DNA from: Neurospora crassa OR74A
Lineage: Eukaryota > Ascomycota > Sordariomycetes > Sordariales > Sordariaceae
Length of the DNA: 64,000 nt
Direction of reading: 5' to 3'
NCBI RefSeq assembly: GCF_000182925.2
Contig: NC_026501.1
Location: forward strand, 1,054,001 to 1,118,000
In this document: positions 10,783 to 23,134 of the stretch, one piece after another
Layout: each line of letters opens with the position of its first letter
Position numbering within the stretch: position 1 is the first letter of the stretch
Made by a program: the position numbers and the translations under genes
The notes under the pieces: model-generated
Databases searched by the model: none
Seen by the model: the letters and a program-made list of their open reading frames with translations, nothing else
What the model was told of the DNA's origin: nothing

Positions 10783-12745
10783 TTAATTATCGTGGTCATC
10801 ATGTCTCGGCTCAAAGTTTGTCTACTTCTCGTTAGCTATTACCCTCACATCTCCAACGAGAAAGGAGAAAGGGGCTTACTTACCGAGTTTCCATTGTAAA
10901 ACTGTTGATCGTTCCTCTTGCGCTCCTCATCCCTTCTCTCGTCACCAAAACCCTTAATCCTGCTTCCCGCGCCCCTATTCACAGCAGCACCCGCGCCTCC
11001 TCCACCAAGTGACCTCCCACTAGCCCTCTCCGCCCTAGTAGCTTGCTGCTGCTGCTGCTCGCCCCTAACTTCAGAAGCCACCTCCTCTGGCGTAGGACCA
11101 GCATTGGGCGGTCCAGAAACACTGAACAGCGTCGAAAAGAACGCCACCACCGTGCTGAAAAAGGCAGCCAGGAACCCAATCAACCGCTGGAAGATATTCC
11201 CTCCCTCGTCTGCCTGAGCCGCCGCAAATCTAACCCTGCCGCCGTTTCCCGACCCGCCAGCCGCCGGAACCAAAATCAGTGTCGAGCTCGGCGCCAGCCC
11301 CAGCTCTCCAAGCGTCTTCCCCTCCTCCGCTTGCTCGATCCTCCTGCTCGGCTGGGGCGTCAACAGCACCTTGAATGTATACCTCCCCTTCTTGACAGTA
11401 GAAGATTCAGCGACAGTAGCCTCCACCCACTCCCTAACCTCCCTGACCGTATCCTTCTCCGCCGAGAATCGAGACCGAATGGTCGACCCGTCCGTCAACC
11501 TCACTTGCAACGCACAATGCCCCGTGCTCTTGACTGGCTGGTTACCACGGGGTAGCATCGGACTGGCTGGCGCGAAGGGCAGTAGTCCCTCCCCCTTTTC
11601 GTCCTCGTCTTTTCCGCCAGATTCTTTGGTAGCGGCAAATGCTTCCTTCTCTCGCTGCTTCTCCGACTGCCTTGCTTTGCGAGCGGCTTTGTCGTCTTCG
11701 ATGGCTTTGAGAATCCGCTGCCGCTCTTCGCGCGCTTCTTGCTGTTTCTTGCGCAGGGCGTCGGCGGCTTGGCGGGCGGGGGAGTTGGGGTCTTCGGCGG
11801 CGGCTCGGGCGCGGGCAGCGGCGCGGGCGGCTTCTTCTTGTTGTTTCTTTTGGGCGGCGAGGCGGGCGGCGCGCTCAGCGAGGATGGCTTGGATTCGGGC
11901 TTGTTGGGTCGTGTTGGTTGTGGGAGTGGTTGTGGTGGGGGATGATGAAGAGGTGGTTTCGGTGGTCTCGGTGCTTGTAGTGTTGTCGGTAGGAGGTGGT
12001 TGAGAGATTGTGTCGTCGGTAGATGATGTTGTCGGGACTGTTGTCTCCTCCGCTGACAGTTGAGGTGCTGGCTCTGACGGTGCGGCTGTCGGTGAGGCTT
12101 GCTCTTGGTTTTGTACTGTCTCAGGTTCCTCCACTGAGGCCGAACCTGTATTAGCAGCTGTCGAAACCGCCTGTTGCTCACCAACAGCAGCCCCCAGCCT
12201 CCTGACAAATTCCTCCTTCGTGACTCCAGCAGCGATGTACTCCTTGAGTTGCCCGCCCCTTATATCATCGTTAGCTTAGCAACGCATTATACCCTCCCCC
12301 TTTCGTCTTCAAACCCAAGGTAACTCACCTAAGAACAACCACAGTGGGCTTCTTTGGCAGTGGGAACAACTGAGCCAAGTATCCCTCCTCAGTACTGCCC
12401 GCAACCAGCTTCAGCACCACGGCGCGGGACTCGATGAGGGGGGAGATGGCTTCATCCTTGAGGAACTCGGTTTCCCATTGTTGGGATTCGGTGTTGTCAT
12501 CTGAATGAGGTTAGTATTTGGTTGGTTACCACAGTGACAGGGTCCGATATAATGACGACGATGTGGAAGATGAATGTCATGAGAGCCACATGATGTGAAA
12601 GGACATGCACAGCCCCCCGAGAGCGATACAGATCCAGGCAGGAGTAGAAGAGTGATGTTAACGAACCGGTAACAAAACAGACCAAACTCCTGGTCTGTTG
12701 AATAGCGGCAGCAATGCCTTCTTGGAGGGTACCTGTGAAGAACAT
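10783..12745 (-). CDS. UBX-domain protein, UBXN4/erasin-like ER Cdc48 adaptor
   Basis: Predicted 554-residue Cdc48/p97 adaptor. Exons: 12745-12667, 12500-12329, 12258-10884 and 10821-10783. The N-terminal thioredoxin-like (UAS) module (MFFTGTLQEGIAAAIQQT to about residue 110) matches the arrangement of UBXN4. A long Ala/Arg/Glu coiled coil follows, then a UBX domain (CALQVRLTDGSTIRSRF through TLGELGLAPSSTLILVP). A hydrophobic hairpin (FLAAFFSTVVAFFSTLFSV) could insert into the ER membrane. The last 39-nt exon is supported by the junction FYNGNS/TNFEP, a conserved ending in fungal UBX proteins; without it the frame would run into intron sequence. The likely role is recruiting Cdc48 to ER-associated degradation. 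A short Gln run lies near the C-terminus. Confidence 0.88.
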
Positions 12746-14868
12746 GTTGTCTTTCTTGTTATAAGAGGACTCGATAGCAAAATTCGAGGTTGATTGATGA
12801 ATGAATCAATAGCTAGCTGGGTCGATCGATTTCTGGGACTAGTCGAGTAGACTGTGATGATTCACAGCCATGTGTGATTCCAATGCTAATCACTGAGTGA
12901 GCCAGATCCAAGATATAGAATTGGATGACGTGACAAAAAGCCTGCAATGGAGATTAAGTCGAATGACGGGATGCAGGGAACAGCTTAAGCTTCAAAGGTT
13001 GAGGTGGAATTTGAGGTCGAGGTCGAATGCCAGACAGGTAAAGGCAGAGGAGGTACACGTTAGGTCCCGCTGACGTATTGGTGTAGCGCCTAGTGCCTTA
13101 GACATGAAGCTATAAATACAGCGTATACAGAAGTACCTCCAGCTGTAGGTTGTCAGTGTCAAGGTCGCTGTCGGGTGAACAGTAGCTCATGCCCCTGGAG
13201 GCTGTTAAAGGACACGTGAGCCAATAGCCAGCCGTTCTGCAGCCAAGCGAATCCACTTCTCAACCCTCGACGTTACCCGACTTTGAAATTGCATCGATAT
13301 CAACCTCGATGGCTCAGAATTTCAGCTGTCTAATATGCTCAAAGGATATATTTAAGAGCTAGTCGACTTATTGGAGCGTATACAAGACTTCACTTTTCCT
13401 CCGGCTTCTAATGGTGATCTTTGCAAATCCGGCCACTTGTGCAAAGCCGAAACGAGACTCATCCAAGCACATAGTCAAACAGGTGACGGGTATCATATCA
13501 TATCAAGCAAACATAGACCGAGGAAAGGAGAACCACTCATCCAGACACCACCTTAACGCCAGCTTGGTCAGATGAGGAAGAGAGGGAATCAAATAGGAAC
13601 ACATAATAATCATCATCACCATCGTCAACCGGAATGCTCGAGCCACTTTCACATAGACGCCATCATCATCAATCACCTCACTCTCACTCTCACTCACTGT
13701 TACAGACAATAACGCCATTGCAATGAGAATGCTAAAACCGCCACAAGAACTTTTTCGAAGAACGCCATCCCATGAAGCTCAATTGTTCAAGATTCTCTGC
13801 TCGACGACTAAACGCAACCCTTTGCTACTCATTTATGGTCCCTCGCAGCGAGCCAGCCTGGTTGTTAATTTCGCCGTTTCCGGAGACTCTATTGCCATGG
13901 ACGAATTTTCCCTCCTTCATTTCCCGCGAACTGAGAGTAAAGCAAAGTGATCCGTACCCTTCCATACCGAAAGAAAAGAAAAGAGAAAAAAAAAAAGAAG
14001 AAAAAAAAAAGAGAAAAAAAAAAAGACAAGGAAAGAAGGAAAACCAGCGTCCAACAGAATCAAGAGGAAAAAGTCTGGAAAGTAGTAGTAAACCCAAGGG
14101 AGGACCATATCGAAAGTTTGTGATCAACTGACCGGGTAAGCAAGAACCACCCTTGGTCGCTCGAGTTGCATCTAGTAATCTGAAAACGGCCGAGTAGTCT
14201 AGTTGACGAAGGTGTCCATGGGTGGTTCATGGTCGGTCCTCCAGTCTAACGGCCGTTCTGGGTCGTGACCAGATGTCCTCCTCCAAAACTCGGAGTTTTG
14301 TCGTGCTCTCCGGGATGCTTCAGCCGAAGACAGTAACGCTGGTCCATTTTAGTCGATTCCGCCAGTCTTTGTATCGCCATTGGAGGCACTCATAGTAGCA
14401 AGTGCATGACAAGTCGGGGGTCCGGATGCTGAACGCTATGTGATAGAAATGGAACCATAAGACCCCACGCTGACATCCTCCTGAAGTCATCGCTGTACCA
14501 AACATAAAACACAGCTACAGACATATGTGCGTTGGGAAAGTGCCATGCTGAAACCAATCTGGGGCAATATTGACCTTTTCCATATCAATTCTTTCGAACG
14601 GTATCGAGATAGAAAAGGACAGCATATACGAACCGAACCAAGGTGAAAAGGAGGTCCTTGTTGAGCCTGCTATTAGCCGGGATTCGTTATTCGTCGACGA
14701 CTACTTGATCGAAACCCATGAGGTGTGTTGCCCAGTAATGTTCATACTTGACAGTTGTCGGTCGACTTTCAAAGTCCGCAAACTCGGCGTCGTCTCCTTC
14801 CTAGAAGCGCATATTTCCTAGAAGCGCATGTTTTCCGTCTTAAAGCCACGGTTGCCCTGCTGGTTGCT
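12746..14868. other. 2.1-kb intergenic region upstream of the UBX gene
   Basis: Both neighbours are on the minus strand, so the left part is the UBX promoter and the right end the 3' flank of the RRM gene. A long A/G tract (13969-14035) and several small frames are present; none has a domain or a codon pattern that supports a gene. Confidence 0.5.
13969..14035. repeat. polypurine (A/G) tract
   Basis: About 67 bases almost entirely A with interspersed G on the plus strand. It may be nucleosome-excluding; function is unknown. Confidence 0.85.
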
Positions 14869-16132
14869 CTACTCCTGGCGAGGGCGCTTGGCCGGATGCG
14901 CGTTCTGTCCCCAGCCTTCCGATTGGCCACCGGCGTTGAAGAAGCCTGCATTGAAGGGCTGCATTCCTGGAAAGCCTGCATCATTAGGAGCATGTAAGTA
15001 TTACATACATGGCAAACACATCCGGACTGATCATGGCAACTTACCTCCCATACCTGGGTTCATCATACCCATACCTGGGTTCATACCACCAGCCATGGGG
15101 TTCATGCCGTGCATGGGCATAGGCATGCCTCCCATCATGTTGTTGTTCATTCCGCCGCGACCGCGCATGTTAGGGCCGCCACGCATGTTGCTGCCCATCA
15201 TGCCGCCGCGCTGGTACCCACCTCCGCCAAAGCCGCCACCATAGCCAGTGCCGGCCATGGGGTTGTTGAAGCCGGCATTGTTGTTGTTGAAAGCCATGTT
15301 GTTGCCCTGGAAGTTGCGGTTGAAGTTCGGATTCATACCGCCACGAGGTCCGTTGAAACCGCCACGACCACCACGGAACCCACCGCTAAAGTTGTTGTTC
15401 GGGATGAAGTTGCTCTGACCGCGGTTGTCGAAGTTGTTGGGCCCGTTGGGAGCACGATCACGGATCTCCTTGACAGCACGGTTAGGGGTGTCCTTGGGAA
15501 GCGTGCGGAAGGGGTTGATAATCGGGCTGGAGTAAATCACGGCGTGGCGTTTCTGGCCAGGTTGCTGGCCGACCTCGCTGGACAAGTTATCAATCACATG
15601 CTTAGTTGCGCTTGCGGCTTGCTGGGAAGTGAATTCAACGTAGGCTTGACTAAAAGAGACAATTAGCAGAATTCGTGATGACACTCGCGAGCGGTTCCAC
15701 GTACCCCTTGCTCTTGCCGTTGACCTTGTGTTCACTAAATGTAATATCCTTCAGCTCAGACTCGCAGTTCGCCTGGCGCACCCAGCCGCGGATGTCGTCG
15801 TCCGTGGTCCACCAGTGGAGATCCGAGATCGTAAGGGCAGTAGTAGCGCCCGGATCGACGGGTCGCTCATCGGAACCAGGGGCATCCTTACGCTTCACGC
15901 CTTGCTGTCGCTGCTGGGGCGCTTGATTCTGTGATGTTTGGTCCTGGTTATCATTTGCGCCGGAATCCTCTCCATTATGGTCCTCGTGATAGTCGTGGTG
16001 CTGTCCGTCACCATTCTCGGCATGGTCGCCATTGTCATCGTAGGCGTGGTGATCACCGTCACCCTGCTGCTCGCCAGACTGGTCATTGCCAGCATCGGCA
16101 TAGACGTCGATCTCAAACTCCTCCTCGGCCAT
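14869..16132 (-). CDS. RRM RNA-binding protein, CPSF6/CFIm68-like
   Basis: Predicted nuclear RNA-binding protein of 379 residues, similar in layout to the large subunit of cleavage factor I in pre-mRNA 3' processing. Exons: 16132-15705, 15649-15045 and 14975-14869, with donors GTACGT and GTAAGT and acceptors TTTTAG and GCAG. The N-terminal 100 residues are acidic and rich in His/Asp/Gln. The RRM begins TALTISDLHWWTTDDDIRGW, with the WWTTD signature typical of CPSF6, and RNP1-like KSKGQAYVEF spans the first splice junction. The C-terminal half is Gly/Asn/Met-rich (GGFRGGRGGFNGPRGG, NPGMGMMNPGMGG) with RGG-type repeats, ending in a basic AKRPRQE that may be a nuclear localisation signal. CPSF6 itself has an RS domain, absent here. 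Confidence 0.82.
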
Positions 16133-17974
16133 TGTGACTGATCCTTGACAGGCAAGTGGCTAGGTTGTGAGACGCGGATGCCTGAGTGTTCAGGTCAACG
16201 AGTATGTGCTATCTCTCTGGAAAGCAAGTCTGAATTAAGAACCTGGCTATTGATCAGAAGTACAAGATTGTCTGTAATGCGAGAACCCCGAATCAGTAGC
16301 TGACAAGATAGGGATCTGAAAGAAGAGTGATATAGCCGATACCCATGCGATTTCTGGCCAAGCGTTGGAGAAAGGCAAAGACGACGATACGCAATAACGA
16401 ACGCGTTACGGAAAGGGAAAGCGGCCATGATGAAGAACGCAATAACAACAACCAAGGAAATAAGATAGGGAGAGGAAGGAAAGACAGAAAAGGTAGAGTT
16501 TGCGAGTACGTACATTCCGATCCCCAATGACGCCGGAAGCTGGTAAAGTTTCAGAAGACAGGAGAGGATGGCCTCGGTAAAAGAGATTGTTTGTTAAGAC
16601 GGAAGCTCTGTGCTTGCAGTCTTGCGTTGTTCTTTTGCTTCTTTTTTTTTCTTCCTTTTCTCTTCTTGTATTCCGAGCAGATCTCAACTTTCCTCCTTCA
16701 GATTATGACAGTTCCCCAGAGACGCCTTCCGTGCTTGACTCGCGCAACGCTATGGGACGCGACAACTCGCAGTACCTTGCTCTGGTCCTATTCGTAATGT
16801 GCTGGTCGGCTGGAGGCAAGGAGACCAGAGGAAGGGTAGACAGCTGGATGGATGGCAATGGAGATCTGTAACTGAGTTAATGGCAAAGAAACGTCTGTCT
16901 GATAACTAGACTTGGGTTCTCGTCGGTGCTGGACGAGAGAGGGCAGTCGAACGAATATGCTGAGGGAGCCAGACGGGTTGGCAAAGGTAGTCGATTGGGG
17001 CGAGGTCGAGCCAAAGGAAGTGATCGACTGGCTTCGGTTTCTCCCCACGTCGGTCGCCTGCGTCTCTACGGAGCAAACAGGCCTTGGGAGTAGGGCCGAG
17101 ACCGTGATCGTACTCTTGTGCCGATGGACAGATCTTGAATCCACTGGTGGGCAGAGCGAGTCGAACCAACCTACGCTAGAGGTTGCTTTGGAGCTTTCCG
17201 ATGCTGGGTGGACTCGAATTGGTCGCCTGTTGTTGTTGTTGTTGTTGTCGGATTGAATGGAAGAGAAAGGTTCGGTGTTGGAAGGGGAATGGGAAGAAGA
17301 TGGTGCACGGGACAAAAAAGTGCCCTGTTGAACGGGGAGCTTCGCGGCGGGCATGCAGTGGACGGGGCTTTGGTCCAACACGGTACACAGCCTGGCGGCA
17401 GGTACCTTTGGGGCTCGGGCTGAGGTGCCCGTACGCGACGGCAGTCAGAGAGGACCTCGCTGGGGCTCTCCGGCAATGGCCATCCTGCTGTGCCAATGCC
17501 CTGGCTGGATGTGGTGGTCTGGGCTTTGGGGCACGTTCCCGGTACCTCCATGTCTGCTCGCGGCAGGCACCTCCACCAATTACTCTCACATTTCAATCGA
17601 TCGCCAGCTGGCAGCCTGGTAGAGTCTAATATCACGGGTTAGGGTTGGTGTAGAAGATCCCCGATGTCATGCCTAGAGGAAGGTATCGCACCACGATGAT
17701 TACGCTCGTTTGTCTGTATAGACTGTCTGGAGTTTCCTTAACATCCTGGCCGTCGTGTACTCTTTGATTAATTACATCTCGGATCAGAAGGCTAGACGTT
17801 GTACACAATGTTACCCATCCCTCGAGTACCACTCCATCATCAAACCCAGCTATGGAAACCGAGAATACCGGTGGGAAGTGCTCCTCTCAATTCAAGGCAT
17901 ATTTCCGTCGGGGGTACGGATTGCTTCCAAAGCTAACCAGCGAAACATCATGTGGAGCACTACCGCATCCCCAA
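16133..17974. other. 1.8-kb intergenic region
   Basis: It lies upstream of the RRM gene and downstream of DCAF11. It has a C/T tract at about 16638-16668 and a TTG/CAA triplet run at about 17229-17248. Long overlapping frames on both strands (17171-17635) have no domain and shifting composition, and are not believed. The DCAF11 3' flank includes an ATC-repeat that encodes the Asp run just inside the gene. Confidence 0.5.
17229..17248. repeat. (TTG)n triplet repeat
   Basis: About six to seven TTG units in non-coding DNA. Confidence 0.85.
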
Positions 17975-20176
17975 TCAGAAGAAGTCATCGTCATCATCAT
18001 CATCATCCACAAACCCTCGCAACCCACGCCAGTTGAACAAGCCCTCGTCCGGTTGTATCTTTTCGTTAACCGACAAGCCCATTCCCGGCTCGGCCTCGTC
18101 AGAATCGCTCTCGTTGTAAGAATGCAAGGTCGCCGTTCCAGCATTCATCGTAGGTCCGTTCCATGACGACGCTAAGATGCAAGGTTAGACGAAAACCGTA
18201 GAGAACAGGGTATGCACAGAACAAAGTTCAAGATAACTCACCAACAAGCAGCGGCGCATTAGGATGCCAACCCACATCCCTAACAAGCGTCATCCACTCT
18301 CTCCTCGTCGTTGCTGGCGAGTATCCAGGAATTCTGAGACCCTCGGTGACGCTCTTAACATCGATCTTCGCCGCAATGGTTGCGTCCAGGTTCCAGACAT
18401 ACACGAACCCATCGTAGGACCCCGAGTAGACATAGCGCGAGTTGGTGCTACCAGGAGGCGAGAAGTGGCACCGGATCAGTGTTCTCTGCACTTTGTGTCC
18501 CCTGAACGTGACCAGCGAGTTATCGTGCGGGTGCGGCTGCCACATGTAGTCGTGATACTCTGCAAAACGGTAATCGAACTGATACCGGCGTCTGGCGGTA
18601 GGTCTGGTCGCGTCAAGCTCTTCCACGCGGGCTGTGGACATGGCCTTGCGGAGATCCCATAGCTTCATGGATTGATCTTTGCCATTGCTGAGGATGTAGC
18701 GCCCGTCACCTTTGCTGTCGATGTATGTGAGGCCTTCCATGTGGCCGACGAATGCACCCGCCTCACGACGGGAGGACATGCTGCGGGTGTCCCATACTTT
18801 GATGGTGCAGTCGTCCGACCCGGAGTAGAGAATGTGTGGGGATTGCTTGTCGGCAAAGCAAACGGCGTTTACATCGTTATCGTGGCCCTCCACGTTGTAA
18901 AGAGGCTCTCGGCGCTCTATGTCGTAGACAACTATGGAATCGGCACCTGTGCCCGCCACAAGGGTCCGTCCGTCGCCCGAAAAGCGGATGGAGAAGATGG
19001 GAAAGGCATCCCTCCAGCCTTGACGTACCATTCCACCGGCAAGATCAAGCGTATAGGGGTCACCTGTGTCATTGGGATCCGTGGGGGCGAAGCAAACTTG
19101 GCTTGTCAGGGATGTATATGCAAGCCACTTGTTGTCAGGACTTAGGTCCGCATCTGTAAGAGTCCATTGACCAAAGGGGTATCGAACTGTCTTGTAGTGC
19201 TTCCAGTTGTACGGGTTAGAAGTGTCGTACATGCGTACTTTGAAGTCCTTGACACAGGCGTAAAAGAAGTTGCCATCATCGGAGAACTGGCCGCAGCACA
19301 CGGGATCATCGTAATGGATGACCATCTCGGGCTTCGATGAGGGAATCATTTGTTGAGCCATAAGAGCCAGGTTGGTTTTTTGCGCTGTCTTATCCCCCAG
19401 GCCCAACTCCCGATCCAGTAACCGCCGAGTAAGTCTTTTCTTCTTGCTATCTGGCTCCCTGAGATCAAAGGCGCCGAAAACACCGGATTCCATGAGCTTC
19501 TGACCTTGCTCACTGGGTACTTTGGGAAAGGCGGGAACATAGCCCGGTCTCATCCGTCTGGGCGGTTCCCAGTAGCTGTCATCGTCGTCAATGTCACCCA
19601 TATGATGACCTTGGATAAGCGCCAACAGTTGTTGTGAACCTAGGTGAGCACGACCGCCGCCTCCTGGAAAGCGAACATTCACCCGTTAGCATACTATTCT
19701 TTAGCGTCTCCTTAAAGGGAAACATCCCTGAACGGATGGCCATGACGAGTGAATATCTTACCACGTATTATCTGAAGAATCCTCCTCTCGAGTGCATTTC
19801 CAGCGCCATTGAGATCATCATCGTCGTCCTCTCCATCATCATGGGCGCCCGGTGCTAGTTCGTCAATAACCAACTCAAACTCAAGACCACCACTCCCATC
19901 GAAATAGTCTTCGTCATCTTCATCGTCTTCGTCATCGTGCTCATCCTCGTTGTCATAATCATCGTCTTCATCATCGTGTTCGCCCTCGGCTGAGTCTGCA
20001 TGTTCTTGCGCCGGGTGGTACAAGTATCCGGCGTCGTCCGGTTCCCCATGTTCGTGGTGCTCTGCATCATATTCACCACTTCCCACATTCCCGGGCGCAC
20101 CTTCATGTGAGCTCTCAAACGCGGCATCGCTTCCATTACCCCCCTCGGGCGGTTGTCTTATCGGGCTGCTGCTCAT
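17975..20176 (-). CDS. WD40 protein DCAF11/WDR23-like, CUL4-DDB1 substrate receptor
   Basis: A 677-residue WD-repeat protein of the DCAF11 type; homologues are substrate receptors of CUL4-DDB1 ubiquitin ligases. Three exons: 20176-19762, 19663-18242 and 18171-17975, with donors GTAAGA and GTGAGT and acceptors CCAG and TTAG. The N-terminal 140 residues are very acidic (runs of Asp/Glu with His). After the first junction (IIRG/GGGRAHLG) come about seven WD units, including GHDNDVNAVCFADK, ILYSGSDDCTIKVWDTR and YILSNGKDQSMKLWDLR. The last two have the WDxR sequence used to bind DDB1. The third exon adds SSWNGPTMNAG and an acidic tail with eight Asp then FF. It lies in tandem with the PPN2-like gene. 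Confidence 0.9.
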
Positions 20177-20953
20177 GGTTTCCTGTGTGTTTGGGAGCGG
20201 AACCCTTTTTGACGTTTGAGTGATAAGCGATGATACCGAGTTGCTATGGGAGTCTTATGACGGGGATAGCGAGACGGATGTAGTCATTAGTGTCGCTTGA
20301 AATCGCCACGACAATAATGGAGTATGGGCTATAGTTCACCAGAGAATAGTGAGACGGAAGGTCACATTTACAAAGGACGTCGATCGGGGAGGGATCAGAT
20401 TGATAGAGGGGAAATCGGCTTGCTTAGTTCAGCAACAGCGATAGTCGGCGGCCGTGTCTCCAATGAACTTCTACGGTGTCTTTGGTTCCTTTGCCCGCGC
20501 TGCCGGTGACGACATCCCAGCGCATTTATCGGTCTTTCTCCACTGTGGGGGAAGGTCCTTTGTGACCCCGGCCCCGCGGGTTTTACTGTGTAGAGAGAGG
20601 TAGTGTAGGCCCGGAGATAACGAAGTTTGATGAATAGGGTTAGGGTTTATTAGGCATGTCGCTGATTTTCTTGTCACACACCCACCTGACCACCTTGCTT
20701 CGAACTCTTGCGATACTGTATATATTGAATACCTATACTCTTGCCTTTAATTTTTCCATTTGCTCAAGCCAAAGTTATTTGCCCCTAACCGTATGATCGT
20801 CCTGACTCTTATCTTACCAAGGGACTCGAACGTATAAGACAGTTTAGGTAACTCACCCCAACGCCAGGATTGAATGTGACACAGAAAAAAGGCACCATCT
20901 TTGCCAGCCCCAAGATGAAGACATCATGGAATTTTTCCTTCTTTCCACTTTGT
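20177..20953. promoter_or_regulatory. DCAF11 promoter and 3' flank of the phosphatase gene
   Basis: Non-coding. It contains an interstitial telomere-like TAGGGTTAGGGTTTA at about 20637-20651. No TATA element or gene is clear. Confidence 0.45.
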
Positions 20954-23134
20954 TCAATCACACTTAACCTGTTCAATCCAATGAACGATATCATCCCCGC
21001 TCTCGTTGACACCCAACACCAACGCACTCAACTTCCTCCCGTGCCCGCATCCCGAGTCGAGACCGTACGCATATCGGATTCCCTTGAACTTCTTCGGCTT
21101 CTTCCTATTACTTTGAACTTCCAAATCTTTTCCTCCATCTGGTGATCTCTTTTCCATTATTTCCGTCTCCGTTGCTGCTGCCGTGTCCGGTGATGCTGCC
21201 GCCGCCGTCATTGGCGCATTCGTCACCATAGTATTCGTTGTCATCGATATAGTGCCCGGCTCCAAATTATCATCGTCGTCGTCATCATCATCATTATCAT
21301 CATCAATACCCTCATATTCAGTCTCGATTTCAAATTCCACGTCTCCTTCGGCGGTAAAGATGACGGTTTGATCCCCTGTTCCGGTAATGTGGCGGGCGCT
21401 GATTGGGATTGGGCTCTTCCCTGGGTCGATGGTGATGTGTTTGTCGACTTGCAGACCCGAGCGGGCGTCGTGGCCGTAGACGACGACTACGCGATTGGAT
21501 TCGCTGCTGATTAGGTTCTGGTAGCGGTTCCAAGCGCGGGACCAGGGTTCACCTTCGCGGGTGTCGAGAGGAATGGTGGTTATTCGATTATGGGTGACGG
21601 TGGTGTCAATGCTTCCATCATCGTTCTTCTTTTCGTCTTCGTCACCGGTGTTATCGTCAGAGGTTGAGGAAGTGGAGCGCTTGTAAACCAGGCTTCGCAC
21701 GTTCATCACTGCCCATGGGTCTTGCTTTTCTAGCGGAAGAGACGGGATGAGGCCCCCGTGGACGACGACAACTTCTTTGGCGTTCCATGGCGCGGTCTTG
21801 GCTCCGTAAAGGTGGCCGACTCGGAGGATGATGGGACGAGAGGCAAGCCAGTGAAGTTGAGAGACGGTGAGGGAGCGGGCGACGGCAATGTGTTCTGGTT
21901 TCACGCCCTTGGGCTTTTTTGTTCTTCGTCGACCTGAGATTTCGACACTATCCTTCGCTTCCTCTTCTTCGAACATTTCCTCATCGTCTTCTCTCACACT
22001 ATCGCGCTGGTTCTCTGTCTTTCCCCACCCGTTCTTGCCCTGCTTTATGCGACCTAACCACTTCGCGGCCTCGAGCACCTTGTCGTCATGGTTGCCTCTC
22101 ACGGCACTCGCTCCTATGTCCCTAGCGAACTGCACCAAGCCCTTGCTATCCGGACCTTTTGTCACTAAATCTCCGGCAAGAATGAGATGATCTGTCGTGT
22201 TGTCGAAAGATATCTTGTCCAGAAGAGATCGTAGAGCTGTCGGGCGACCGTGCGTGTCGCCTACGATAACCAAACGTTTGTTCTTGCTAATATCGGAAGA
22301 TGATGCGGACGGTGGTGAAGGGTTGGTGGTAGATGGGAGATGTTTCTTGGAGAGGTTTGATATCAGAGTTACAGGAGTGTGGACTGCGTCGCTAACTTCG
22401 AGGTCTGAGATAATGGGAACATGGTGCCTATCGCCGTTATCCTGGGTCGTGAGAGCTTGAGGTTGCGAGGGTTCTGTAGCCATCATTAATGAAGTGTTCC
22501 AGTTACCTGCCGTGGGTGCTGTTTAGATCGCTCTGGAATTGGAGCTCTGAATAATTAGGCAAAGAATGCTAATGGTAACCATAGAAAACAAAGAAAAGGC
22601 ATTGAAACTAAAATATTATGGAAACAAAAAAAAAAAAAATCGAAGAAAAGAGGTGAACAACTTGTGAGGAGGCTATACGGCTCGTAGCAGGAATCCTTAA
22701 TTGGGGAAGGCTACACCTTATGCGGACGTTTTGCCATATGCACCATCTCAGGTCGCCAACTGGATTGGCTGATAGACCTTGTATTATCCGCAAAGCATTC
22801 TTGTTACGACTGTGCAGATGCGGTAGACGCAGTGTGCACTATCGCAATGTGGGACATGGTGATGATGGAACATCGGAAGAAAACAATCAGACGCATGATG
22901 TGCTTGGTGAATGTGGGGACTGAAATGAGGACCCTTACGGTACGACGTCATATCTGGGAGCTTTTCAGAAGCTTTTGTCGCTGGTCGATTGAAGAGCGAC
23001 TCTTGGCCTGCCTTATCTGGCCCAAGAAGGTGAATCATGTAGAACGTCAAAGACGCAAGCAATATGAGGCTGGTACCGACAACGACGGAGCAGCGCCGTC
23101 GACAAAAGAAGCGAGCCATGGCTTCGGCGATCAT
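20954..23134 (-). CDS. calcineurin-like metallophosphatase, PPN2-like (vacuolar endopolyphosphatase family), membrane-anchored
   Basis: Metallophosphoesterase resembling yeast Ppn2, a zinc-dependent vacuolar endopolyphosphatase. The main exon (22518 or 22506 down to 20954) carries the metal-binding series GDTHG, GDLVTKGPDS, AVRGNHDD and VYGHDARSG, then the family ending YGLDSGCGHGRKLSALVL. It could start at ATG 22486 (510 residues). A better model adds exon 23134-22939: Arg-rich N-terminus, a hydrophobic segment (VVVGTSLILLASLTFYMIHLL), and a GTAAGG donor in phase 1. Acceptors ending at 22519 or 22507 keep the frame, giving about 582-586 residues with a signal anchor, as expected for a vacuolar-lumen enzyme. 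Acidic inserts (poly-Asp, Glu-rich) interrupt the catalytic domain. Phosphatase assignment is firm; the first exon is an inference. Confidence 0.78.

Noticed and set aside
17171-17635. Overlapping long frames on both strands
   Set aside because: Composition is dominated by triplet repeats and GC bias; no conserved motif; splice signals do not help.
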